From assembly GCA_011523735.1 (NCBI GenBank), contig WTGB01000124.1, positions 1 to 37,003 on the forward strand: a stretch of 37,003 nt of DNA, given 5' to 3'. This DNA comes from Chloroflexota bacterium (GTDB taxonomy: Bacteria > Chloroflexota > Anaerolineae > Aggregatilineales > Phototrophicaceae). The notes beneath the pieces are model-generated. The model saw nothing but the letters and a program-made list of their open reading frames with translations. It had not been told where the DNA came from and searched no databases. The translations under genes were made by a program, and so were the position numbers. Positions 30,547-37,003 of this stretch are shown here, piece after piece (positions within the stretch are counted from its first letter, which is position 1; each line of letters begins with the position of its first letter).

Positions 30547-30801
30547 ATAGACGCGCCGACACGCTCCGTCTTTGATGTCGTCACCGACTTCCTCGCCAAC
30601 CAGCCAACGGACGAGGAAATCTTGAACTATCAGATCCCGCCCGAGCAAAAGGCGCGTGTGCATTTCCTTCTAGATCTCAATGGCGAAGATGAGTTGACAT
30701 ATGAAGAAGCGCAGGAACTCGATGAAATACTGCGAGCGAACGGCGTCGTATCACTCTTGAAAGCTAAGATAAAGCGGCGGCAACGGCTTGGTACGCTGTG
30801 A
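30547..30801 (+). CDS. Small protein of HNH cassette (84 codons; non-canonical start)
   Basis: The frame encodes a soluble acidic/helical protein (FDVVTDFLANQPTDEEIL, FLLDLNGEDELTYEEAQELD, ending VSLLKAKIKRRQRL). This resembles small proteins I know to precede HNH nuclease genes in cyanobacteria and Chloroflexota. An in-frame TGA at 30532 bounds the frame. No ATG, GTG or TTG occurs before TTG 30622, which would remove the conserved N-terminal quarter. GAGGAG (30533-30538) is correctly spaced for ATA 30547 or ACG 30544. The stop overlaps the HNH start (GTGA), so the two are coupled. The role is unknown; an immunity or accessory function for the nuclease is a guess. Confidence 0.65.
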   Translation: MDAPTRSVFDVVTDFLANQPTDEEILNYQIPPEQKARVHFLLDLNGEDELTYEEAQELDEILRANGVVSLLKAKIKRRQRLGTL

Positions 30802-31217
30802 CCATCTCACGCTCGCAATTGCGCGAGATTCGACTGCGTACCGCCCGCTGCTGCGAATATTGCTTGCTACGTGAGAACATACAATCGATCACAATTCACG
30901 TCGATCATATCGTTCCTGTCACGCACGGCGGTGACGACTCTTCTGACAATCTTTGTCTCGCTTGTCCCGACTGCAATCGCGCCAAAGGACCCAATGTCGC
31001 CGAGCTGGATCCACTGACTGAAGAACCGACCCGCCTATACAATCCGCGCGAGCAAGACTGGGACGACCACTTTGAAATGAACGCCGATATGTCCATCGCG
31101 GGCCTCACACCAGAAAGGCGCGCCACAATTGCCTTGCTGCGCATGAACATGGAACGACGTGTCATCGAGCGCTTTGAAGCCTGGATGCGCGGCGAGTATC
31201 CCGGTGAAAAGACTTGA
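30798..31217 (+). CDS. HNH endonuclease
   Basis: A 139-aa nuclease. The zinc ribbon C-E-Y-C (residues ~19-22) precedes the HNH core H-V-D-H-I-V-P, followed by GGDDSSDNLCLACPDCN with the Asn and second Cys pair, and NRAKG with the final residue of the motif. The fold nicks or cuts DNA with one divalent metal; no target is predictable. The GTG start overlaps the stop of the preceding small gene by 4 nt. The pair lies between an ABC binding protein and its permeases, where it looks like an inserted cassette. Confidence 0.88.
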   Translation: MTISRSQLREIRLRTARCCEYCLLRENIQSITIHVDHIVPVTHGGDDSSDNLCLACPDCNRAKGPNVAELDPLTEEPTRLYNPREQDWDDHFEMNADMSIAGLTPERRATIALLRMNMERRVIERFEAWMRGEYPGEKT

Positions 31218-31265
31218 TTCGACTCTTGCCGACTCTCCAAATGCTCGCTTATACCCGTCTCTGAA

Positions 31266-32189
31266 ATGAGCAAATACCTCGCCAGCCGCCTGCTGCAAAC
31301 CATCCCGACTGTCCTTCTCGTGACTGTCGCCGTCTTCCTCATGCTGCACCTCACCCCGGGCGACCCGGCCGAAGTCTTTCTGGGCGACAAGCGCAGCAGC
31401 CCCGAACTCCTGGAAAAAGTGCGCGAAGACATGGGTTTGAACCGCCCGCTGCACATCCAGTACCTCAGCTATATGGGCGCGGCTCTGCGCGGTGACCTGG
31501 GGCGCTCGCTGCAGACCAATGTACCGGTCATGGATCAGATCCTGACGCGCCTGCCCTGGACGATAGAACTAGCGGCGGCCGCCCTGCTCATCGCCGCTTG
31601 CCTCGGCGTCACCATCGGCATCATCGCCGCGCTGAAGCACAATACCATCGTCGATACGCTGGCGATGGCGCTGGCATTGGTCGGCATCTCCATGCCGGTT
31701 TACTGGTCTTCGCTGCTGCTGATCCTGCTCTTCGCCGTGCAGTTGCGCGTCCTGCCCGCTATCGGTCAAGGCGGGCTCGAGCGGCTGATCCTGCCGGCCG
31801 CCGCGCTGGCATTGGTCTCGGCCGGTTCGCTGGCGCGGATCGTGCGCTCCAGCATGCTTGAAGTGCTCAATCAAGACTTCGTCCTCACAGCGCGGGCCAA
31901 GGGCATCAACGAGCGGCTGGTCGTCATCCGCCACGTCCTGCGCAACGCCCTCATCCCAGTGGTGACCATCCTGGGACTGATGCTGGGCAACATGCTCAGC
32001 GGCGCCGTCATCACCGAGACCATCTTCGCCCGCCTCGGCATCGGCCAGAAATACGTCGAGGCGGTGCTGCAAAAGGATTTCACCATGGTGCAGGGCACGA
32101 CTCTCTTCATCGCCCTGATGTATGTTTTCGTGAATATCGTCGTCGACATCATCTACGCCTTCATAGACCCGCGCATCCGTTATGACTGA
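31266..32189 (+). CDS. Oligopeptide-type ABC transporter permease (DppB-like)
   Basis: A 307-aa inner-membrane protein with the DppB/OppB layout. The N-terminal helix RLLQTIPTVLLVTVAVF is followed by LTPGDPAE and a periplasmic domain with MGLNRPLHIQYLSY. Five more helices follow, and the EAA loop is TARAKGINERLVVIRHVLRNAL. It ends with DPRIRYD, as expected for the family. It overlaps the DppC-like gene by 8 nt. It presumably works with the binding protein at 28833-30434, although the HNH cassette separates them. No DppD/F ATPase genes lie next to it. Confidence 0.92.
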   Translation: MSKYLASRLLQTIPTVLLVTVAVFLMLHLTPGDPAEVFLGDKRSSPELLEKVREDMGLNRPLHIQYLSYMGAALRGDLGRSLQTNVPVMDQILTRLPWTIELAAAALLIAACLGVTIGIIAALKHNTIVDTLAMALALVGISMPVYWSSLLLILLFAVQLRVLPAIGQGGLERLILPAAALALVSAGSLARIVRSSMLEVLNQDFVLTARAKGINERLVVIRHVLRNALIPVVTILGLMLGNMLSGAVITETIFARLGIGQKYVEAVLQKDFTMVQGTTLFIALMYVFVNIVVDIIYAFIDPRIRYD

Positions 32190-33066
32190 TTTCCAGGTCC
32201 CGCCCGCCGAACTCGACCTGAGGCGCTCGTCGCAATGGCTGCGTTTCGTCAAGCGTTTCCTGCGCTCGCGCAATGTCATGGCTGGCTCGCTTGTCCTGAT
32301 TACGGTGATCGCGCTCGTGGCGCTGGCGCCGGCGATCAGTCCCTACGAGCCCACTCAGCAATTCCGCCGCCACCGCTTGCAACCGCCCAACGCCGAATTC
32401 CTGCTGGGCACCGACAATCTAGGGCGCGACATCCTCACCCGCATCCTCTATGGCGGGCAGGTCTCGCTGCAAGTCGGCATCGTTTCGGTGGCCATCGGCG
32501 CGACGCTGGGCACGCTGCTCGGGCTGGTCGCCGGCTATTCAGGTCGCTGGGCTGATGTGCTCATCATGCGCTTCATCGACATGATGCTGGCTTTCCCGGG
32601 CATTCTGCTGGCGCTGGTCATCATCGCCGTGCTGGGGCGCAACCTGCAGAATGTGATGATAGCGGTTGGCTTGTCCTCGATCCCGGTCTACACGCGGGTG
32701 GTGCGCGGCAGCACGCTCGCGCTGAAGCAGGTGGATTTCATCGCCGCGGCTCAGGCTCTCGGCGGTTCATCCTGGCGCATCATGTCGCGGCACATCCTGC
32801 CGAATGTGTTGGCGCCGATCATCGTGGTAGCCACCAACGGCGTCGCCGGCGCCATCATCTCGGGCGCGGCGCTGAGCTTCCTGGGCTTGGGGCAGCAGCC
32901 GCCCGACCCCGAATGGGGCTTGATGCTCAACGAAGGCCGCGAGTTCATCCGCGTCGCCGCCTGGGTCACGACCTATCCCGGGCTGGCGATCATGGTGACC
33001 GTGCTGGCGATCAACCTGCTGGGCGATGGCTTGCGCGATATCCTCGACCCGCGCCTGAAGCTCTAA
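32182..33066 (+). CDS. Oligopeptide-type ABC transporter permease (DppC-like)
   Basis: A 294-aa membrane protein. The first helix region (RNVMAGSLVLITVIALVAL) and the periplasmic HPFGTDNLGRD-type motif, here LLGTDNLGRDILTR, are typical of DppC/OppC. The EAA loop is AAAQALGGSSWRIMSRHILPN, and FLGLGQQPPDPEWG and DPRLKL close the protein. It is translationally coupled to the DppB-like gene. The operon ends here; the next genes are convergent. Confidence 0.92.
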   Translation: MTDFQVPPAELDLRRSSQWLRFVKRFLRSRNVMAGSLVLITVIALVALAPAISPYEPTQQFRRHRLQPPNAEFLLGTDNLGRDILTRILYGGQVSLQVGIVSVAIGATLGTLLGLVAGYSGRWADVLIMRFIDMMLAFPGILLALVIIAVLGRNLQNVMIAVGLSSIPVYTRVVRGSTLALKQVDFIAAAQALGGSSWRIMSRHILPNVLAPIIVVATNGVAGAIISGAALSFLGLGQQPPDPEWGLMLNEGREFIRVAAWVTTYPGLAIMVTVLAINLLGDGLRDILDPRLKL

Positions 33067-33082
33067 CATCCGCGCTAGGCGT

Positions 33083-33793
33083 CTAATCCGGCGGTTCGAA
33101 CGTCAGAGAGTGCAGCGTGAAATCGCTTGTCGTGATGCCGCGCGGCAGGGTCACGACCGCATGCGCCATCTCGGCGATCGTCTCTGGCTGCACCAGCACC
33201 GCCTTGTCGATGCCCGGGGAGGCCGCTTCACGCATAGGGGTATCGGCCGGTCCGGGCGAGATCATCACCACGCGGATTCTCTCCGGGCGCAATTCAGCCG
33301 CCAGCGAGCCAGTCAAGCCCTTCAAGCCGACCTTGGCCGCGGTGTAAGCCGTCACCGTCGGCACCGATATTGATGTGACGATGGAGCCGATATTGATGAT
33401 GCTGGCGTTATCGCTGCGCCGCAAATTGGGCAGCAGAACGCGCGAGAGGATGTAGGGCGCCCGCAGATTGACGCGCAGGATGTGATCAAGCTGCTCGTTG
33501 GATGTGTCTTGCAAGTGAGCGATCAGCCAGTCGCCGGCGCAGTTGACGAGGATATCGACCGTCTCGTCCGCGAGCCTTTCCCCTAGGGCCGCCACCGCCG
33601 CGTCATCGGTGACATCCAGGGCGCGGAAGCTCGCCTCGCCGCCAAGCGCCGCGATCTCATCAGCGGCCGCCCGCAGTTTGCTTTCGGTCCGGCCGACCAG
33701 CATTGTCTTGATGCCAGCCGCCGCGAATCTCAAAGCGATGGCGCGGCCCGTGCCCTGCCCCGCCCCGGTGATGACTGCAGTTCGCTCCGTCAT
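33083..33793 (-). CDS. Short-chain dehydrogenase/reductase (SDR)
   Basis: A 236-aa classical SDR using NAD(P)H. The cofactor motif T-G-A-G-Q-G-T-G is near residue 10, with NCAG near residue 85. Catalytic Ser is in INIGS (~137) and the Y-x-x-x-K pair in Y-T-A-A-K (~150), followed by the SPGPADTPM stretch. ATG 33793 has AGGAGA upstream. It lies 24 bp downstream of the homocysteine methyltransferase-like gene and is probably in its operon. Substrate unknown. Confidence 0.9.
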   Translation of the reverse strand: MTERTAVITGAGQGTGRAIALRFAAAGIKTMLVGRTESKLRAAADEIAALGGEASFRALDVTDDAAVAALGERLADETVDILVNCAGDWLIAHLQDTSNEQLDHILRVNLRAPYILSRVLLPNLRRSDNASIINIGSIVTSISVPTVTAYTAAKVGLKGLTGSLAAELRPERIRVVMISPGPADTPMREAASPGIDKAVLVQPETIAEMAHAVVTLPRGITTSDFTLHSLTFEPPD

Positions 33794-33817
33794 AATGTCT
33801 CCTGCTCGCGGGCTTGC

Positions 33818-34714
33818 TCAAGCGCCGCTGTCAATCAACTTCCGCAGGCGCGCAATATGCGCCGGTCCAATCTCGCAGCAGCCGCCGACGATGGACGCGC
33901 CCGCCTCGATCCAGCGCGCCGCTTCAGCCGCATAGATCTCCGGCGGCAAGTCCGCCCGGCTCGATAGCTGCACGACGCCGCCCTCTTCCTCCCAGTTTCC
34001 GGGAATCTCGACGAAACCATTGGCATAAGCGCCGTAAGGCAAGCCGCTCTCCCGCAGAATCGGCATGGCGCTGTGAATGCTATCGGGCGTGCAGCAGTTG
34101 ATCAGCAGCGCAGCGGGCCGGACCTCGCCCAAAGACGCGATGACTTGCGACAAGCTTTCCCCGCCCCGCAAATCGGTCGCGCCGTGGTCGTCCAGCGTCA
34201 ACGCAAGCCAGGCGGTCTTGTCCCGCGAAGCCGCCGCCTGCATGAAAGCTCGCGCTTCGAAGCTTGTCGAGAGTGTCTCGCCCAAGTAGATATCGACATA
34301 GGGATCGAGCAGGTCCATCATCTCGCCGAATTGGGCGGCCGTTTCGTCGAAGGACAGGGCGAATTCGTTGACATAGCTGGCTTCCAGCGGCGGCAGGCTG
34401 GTCGCTATGCGGGTAGCGCCATTGCCAGCATCATCGCGCGCGCGGGCCGCCAGTTCGCCGGCGATGCGCACCAGCTCCTCGAAACGCTCTTCAAGCCCGA
34501 CATGACGCAGGCGCACCCGCGTCGTCCCATAGGTATTGGTCGTGATGACATCGGCGCCAGCTTGAATGTAGTCGCGATGAATCTGGTAGACGAGCTCGGG
34601 ATCCTCGTGCAGGGCGGCGACCGCCCACTCGCCGTAGCCGCCTTTGCCGCCGCGATTCACGATCTCTTGCCCCATGCCGCCGTCGAGCAGGATGGGCTTT
34701 GACTCAGGTGTCAT
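33818..34714 (-). CDS. Homocysteine S-methyltransferase family protein
   Basis: A 298-aa (beta/alpha)8-barrel of the BHMT/MmuM family, which transfers a methyl group to homocysteine. The N-terminal LLDGGMGQE and TTNTYGTTR are characteristic. The zinc-binding cysteines appear in L-L-I-N-C-C (~208) and V-G-G-C-C-E-I-G-P-A-H (~281). The methyl donor is not clear; MmuM-like proteins use S-methylmethionine. ATG 34714 has GGGAGA upstream. Its promoter region faces the divergent methyltransferase gene at 34849. Confidence 0.9.
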   Translation of the reverse strand: MTPESKPILLDGGMGQEIVNRGGKGGYGEWAVAALHEDPELVYQIHRDYIQAGADVITTNTYGTTRVRLRHVGLEERFEELVRIAGELAARARDDAGNGATRIATSLPPLEASYVNEFALSFDETAAQFGEMMDLLDPYVDIYLGETLSTSFEARAFMQAAASRDKTAWLALTLDDHGATDLRGGESLSQVIASLGEVRPAALLINCCTPDSIHSAMPILRESGLPYGAYANGFVEIPGNWEEEGGVVQLSSRADLPPEIYAAEAARWIEAGASIVGGCCEIGPAHIARLRKLIDSGA

Positions 34715-34793
34715 GTGCGATTCTCCCTTGGGTTTCGCCCCGCGATTCTAGCATTTCTGCAAGCGGCTCACAATAAATTCAGCCCGGCAGAAA

Positions 34794-34822
34794 TTGGCGC
34801 ATTTGTTCTAATCTGCTATAAC
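34794..34822 (+). promoter_or_regulatory. Promoter of the SPPY methyltransferase
   Basis: TTGGCG (34794-34799), a 17-bp spacer and TATAAC (34817-34822) resemble a sigma-70 promoter. The -10 box ends 26 bp before the ATG, giving a short leader that contains the GGAGG ribosome binding site. Confidence 0.55.
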
Positions 34823-34848
34823 ATACGCAGGCAAGCCGGAGGAACGCT

Positions 34849-35679
34849 ATGCAGCAGATTGATACCACCGCAACGTGGCAACCATCGACCGATACCGCCA
34901 AGCTCATCATCGGCAACTGCGTCGATGTGATGCGGCGCTGGCCAGACAACATCATTCAGCTCACAGTCACATCGCCCCCCTACGACAGCCTGCGGGATTA
35001 CCGGGGCTACGATTTCCCTTTTGAAGCGATCGCCACTGAGTTGTATCGCGTGACCGCTCAAGGCGGCGTCTTGGTCTGGGTCGTCGGTGATCGCATCAAG
35101 AACGGTCGCAGCCTGACCTCATTTCGCCAAGCACTCTATTTCCAGAAGATCGGATTCTTCGCTCACGATATCATGATTTATCAGAAGAAAAACACGCCCT
35201 TCATGCGCAGCAATGCCTACACCAACGCCTACGAATTCATGTTCATCATGTCGAAGGGCAAGCCCTCCACTTTCAATCCGCTCAAAGAACCGACCCAGCG
35301 GCATGGCTATGAGATGCTGCCGCACAATAAGCTTCCCGACGGCATCAATAAGAAGACCCTCAAGCAACTGAAAAAGGAAAAGACCCGCACCAATATCTGG
35401 TCTTACGCCGTGGGTCTGGGCGGCACGACCAAGGACAAGATCGCCTTCCGACACCCGGCTGTATTCCCGGAAAAACTGGCGCTCGAACACATCCTGTCCT
35501 GGAGCAATCCGGGCGATCTGGTGCTTGACCCCATGTGCGGCTCCGGCACCACCGGCAAGATGGCGTTATTAAACGGACGCCGCTTCATCGGCATTGACAT
35601 CTCCGCCGAATACATCGACATTGCCCGCCAGCGCCTCGCAGACTGCGGCTTGTCAGTTGCGATCGAAAGTGAAAGCTGA
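34849..35679 (+). CDS. Solitary DNA methyltransferase (TSPPY type)
   Basis: A 276-aa SAM-dependent enzyme. Catalytic motif IV is T-S-P-P-Y near residue 42, the form usual in N4-cytosine methyltransferases and some N6-adenine ones. The SAM-binding motif I, D-P-M-C-G-S-G-T-T-G, is near residue 227, giving the beta order. A Lys/Thr-rich middle (KKTLKQLKKEKTRTN) could be the target recognition region. ATG 34849 follows GGAGG and its own promoter. No restriction endonuclease is adjacent, so it may be an orphan regulator-type methylase or an element remnant. Confidence 0.9.
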   Translation: MQQIDTTATWQPSTDTAKLIIGNCVDVMRRWPDNIIQLTVTSPPYDSLRDYRGYDFPFEAIATELYRVTAQGGVLVWVVGDRIKNGRSLTSFRQALYFQKIGFFAHDIMIYQKKNTPFMRSNAYTNAYEFMFIMSKGKPSTFNPLKEPTQRHGYEMLPHNKLPDGINKKTLKQLKKEKTRTNIWSYAVGLGGTTKDKIAFRHPAVFPEKLALEHILSWSNPGDLVLDPMCGSGTTGKMALLNGRRFIGIDISAEYIDIARQRLADCGLSVAIESES

Positions 35680-35694
35680 CACAAAATTGACAAA

Positions 35695-35736
35695 GCCCCT
35701 CTACCCTTGTGGGAGAGGGGTTTGGGGTGAGGGGCC
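35695..35736 (+). repeat. GCCCCTC...GAGGGGC dispersed palindrome
   Basis: CCCCTC near the left end can pair either with GAGAGGGG in the middle or with GTGAGGGGC at the right end, with GGGGTTTGGGGTGAGGG between. It follows the methyltransferase stop by 16 bp and may act as a transcript end. Its C/G pattern recalls the repeat within msrB. Confidence 0.6.
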
Positions 35737-36163
35737 TATACGAGAACATATAGTCGCCTATTCCGCGCAAAAACCTGCTAGGCTTAATTCATGACTATCT
35801 CAACCCAAATCCGGCGCCGATCAGCCCCGAGCCCAATCAATCACTCCAGATGGCCAGATTGCCAAAAAAACTTTTTCCGCGATCACAAAACCGACAGGAT
35901 CGCGCCCAAAATCACCCATATATCTGTACTGTATCAATAGAGTATCGTTGTTTCATGTCCTTTTGCCTGCAAATCATGTTCCTTCTCTATCCCACCTATG
36001 TCCCATTTACGTCCTTTTTTGTCCATTTTTGTCCATTTTTGTCCACCCCATCATATTACGCCATTTTCGCAAGCGCCATCGCCCCCCGCCCTCCCCTTTG
36101 CCAGCGTCCGCGAAACCGTTACAATATCGGCAAAAGAAAGTCTGCAAGTGAAATGAGCCTGTC
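35737..36163. other. Gene-poor region, A/T- and pyrimidine-rich
   Basis: Together with the adjoining repeat this leaves ~480 bp between genes. Frames in it (for example 35850-36176) have no ribosome binding site, odd composition (Pro/Phe/Ser-rich from pyrimidine runs) and no recognisable family, so I do not call genes. The only structure I see is a short 10-bp tandem repeat at 36011-36045. An unrecognised promoter for the LarA-like gene must be here. Confidence 0.5.
36011..36045 (+). repeat. 10-bp tandem repeat GTCCATTTTT
   Basis: About 3.5 units, GTCCTTTTTT, GTCCATTTTT, GTCCATTTTT, GTCCA, with a diverged unit before them. The T-tracts recur every 10 bp, in phase with the helix, so intrinsic curvature is possible. 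Confidence 0.7.
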
Positions 36164-37003
36164 ATGGAAGACGTGACCATCCCGACCCTCTACCCGATTA
36201 AGCAGTCCCTGCCCAAAGGCGATCCCGTCGATATTGACCGGACGCTCGAGGATGAGTGGGCGCGGCTGGGCTTGGCGACGCAAGTCCAGGGCAAACGCAT
36301 CGCCCTCGGCTTCGGCAGCCGCGGCATCGCCCAAATCGATCGCATCGCCGGCAAATTGGTGTCGCTGGTCAAGGCATCGGGCGGCAAGCCTTTCATTGTC
36401 CCAGCCATGGGCAGCCACGGCGGCAGCACGCCGGAAGGTCAGATCGAGGTCCTCTCCGGCTTGGGCATCAGCGAAGCGACGATGGGCTGCTCCATCCAAG
36501 CCACGATGGAAGTTGTGGACACGGGCATGACCAGCACGGGCTTGCCCGCCTACCTGGACAAGAATGTCGCCGAGGCGGATGGACTGATCATCAGCAACCG
36601 CACAAAAGTCCACACCGATTTTCACGGACCGCATGAAAGCGGCTTGCTCAAGATGCTGGCGATTGGGCTGGGCAAGGAGACCGGCGCCCGCACGATTCAT
36701 CAGCAAGGCTTGGCGGGCTTGCGCGACTACATGCCCATCATCGCTGAGCATCTGCTGAAGCCAAGCAAGTTCGTCGCCGGCTTCGGCGTGGTCGAGGACG
36801 GCTACCACGAGGTGGCGCAACTGGAAGGCTTCGGCGCCGATACGGTCGTCGAAGGCGACCAGCGCCTCTTGCAGCGTTCGCGCGAGTTGATGCCGCAGCT
36901 GCCCGTCGACGATATTGATGTGCTCATCATCGACGAGATGGGGAAAAATATCAGCGGCGCCGGCATGGATACCAATATCATCGGCCGCTGGATGGTCGAA
37001 GGC
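36164..37003 (+). CDS. LarA-like (DUF2088, lactate racemase domain) protein, 5' part
   Basis: The frame runs from ATG 36164 off the right edge (280 codons seen). Motifs match the LarA N-terminal-domain family: GSRGIAQIDRIAGKLV, FIVPAMGSHGGSTPEGQ, ATMGCSIQATMEVV, NRTKVHTDFHGPHESGLLKML, IGLGKETGA and IIDEMGKNISGAGMD. True LarA is a nickel-pincer lactate racemase; many relatives in this family have other or unknown racemase/epimerase roles. The ribosome binding site is weak, so the start could shift slightly. Further C-terminal residues are outside the window. Confidence 0.8.
   Translation, partial: MEDVTIPTLYPIKQSLPKGDPVDIDRTLEDEWARLGLATQVQGKRIALGFGSRGIAQIDRIAGKLVSLVKASGGKPFIVPAMGSHGGSTPEGQIEVLSGLGISEATMGCSIQATMEVVDTGMTSTGLPAYLDKNVAEADGLIISNRTKVHTDFHGPHESGLLKMLAIGLGKETGARTIHQQGLAGLRDYMPIIAEHLLKPSKFVAGFGVVEDGYHEVAQLEGFGADTVVEGDQRLLQRSRELMPQLPVDDIDVLIIDEMGKNISGAGMDTNIIGRWMVEG

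Noticed and set aside
35850..36176. Plus-strand 108-codon frame and an overlapping 67-codon frame
   Set aside because: No ribosome binding site, composition dictated by pyrimidine runs, and the first overlaps the LarA-like start.
1..37003. tRNA, rRNA, insertion sequences or prophage genes
   Set aside because: I looked for cloverleaf/CCA-type sequences, transposase motifs and phage structural genes and saw none that I could support by eye.

Overview
The window is high-GC, gene-dense bacterial DNA. Typical features are CUT1-type sugar ABC transporters with Tat-exported binding proteins, a sulfatase, a GH127 enzyme, a Gfo/Idh/MocA oxidoreductase, family-5 oligopeptide-type transport genes, solitary DNA methyltransferases and G/C-rich dispersed intergenic palindromes. 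Together these suggest a heterotrophic Chloroflexota (Anaerolineae-like) bacterium, probably from a metagenome. The assignment is inference: there is no rRNA or phylogenetic marker in the window.

Layout. 1-4.1 kb (+): end of a sugar-binding protein, a hairpin, two MalF/MalG-type permeases and a sulfatase. 4.1-8.5 kb (-): two half-size ABC exporters that together look like a heterodimer with one degenerate ATP site; between them lie a ~138-aa unknown protein and a ~50-aa basic microprotein. 8.7-10.7 kb (-): GH127 beta-L-arabinofuranosidase-like enzyme. 10.8-11.4 kb (+): a second copy of the unknown protein plus microprotein pair. 11.5-15.6 kb (-): GntR/FCD regulator, Tat-dependent sugar-binding protein and two permeases. 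15.8-18.9 kb: D-amino-acid-oxidase-like enzyme, RidA-type deaminase, LivF-type ATPase, hotdog thioesterase and MsrB. 19.1-22.1 kb (+): a ~1000-aa adenine methyltransferase of atypical composition. 22.1-24.6 kb (+): DinB-like protein, sialidase-like protein and a beta-type DNA methyltransferase. 24.2-25.4 kb: a perfect 638-bp tandem duplication spanning the methyltransferase end and the next gene's promoter and start. 25.3-26.4 kb: secreted spondin-domain protein with a Met/Asp repeat tract. 26.5-28.6 kb (-): Gfo/Idh/MocA oxidoreductase and an aspartoacylase-like metallohydrolase. 28.8-33.1 kb (+): oligopeptide-type binding protein and two permeases, interrupted by a small-protein/HNH cassette. 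33.1-34.7 kb (-): SDR and homocysteine S-methyltransferase-like protein. 34.8-35.7 kb (+): solitary SPPY methyltransferase. 35.7-36.2 kb: gene-poor, with repeats. 36.2 kb to the end: LarA-like protein running off the window.

How the genes work together. The sulfatase, GH127, sialidase-like protein, Gfo/Idh/MocA oxidoreductase and two sugar uptake systems fit scavenging of complex, partly sulfated glycans. The amino-acid oxidase followed by RidA is biochemically coherent, because the oxidase makes imino acids that RidA hydrolyses. A TNGTNNNACNA-type site upstream of the binding protein next to the GntR gene suggests local control.

The strongest candidate for something undescribed is the two-gene unit made of a DUF6941-like protein of about 138 aa and a basic 50-aa microprotein. 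It occurs twice in the same order with recognisable conservation in both genes, and one copy is embedded between the two exporter halves. Other points of interest are possible AUC/AUA start codons, a Met/Asp tract interrupting a spondin domain, dispersed repeats that act as ribosome binding sites or extend a coding region, and the perfect tandem duplication.
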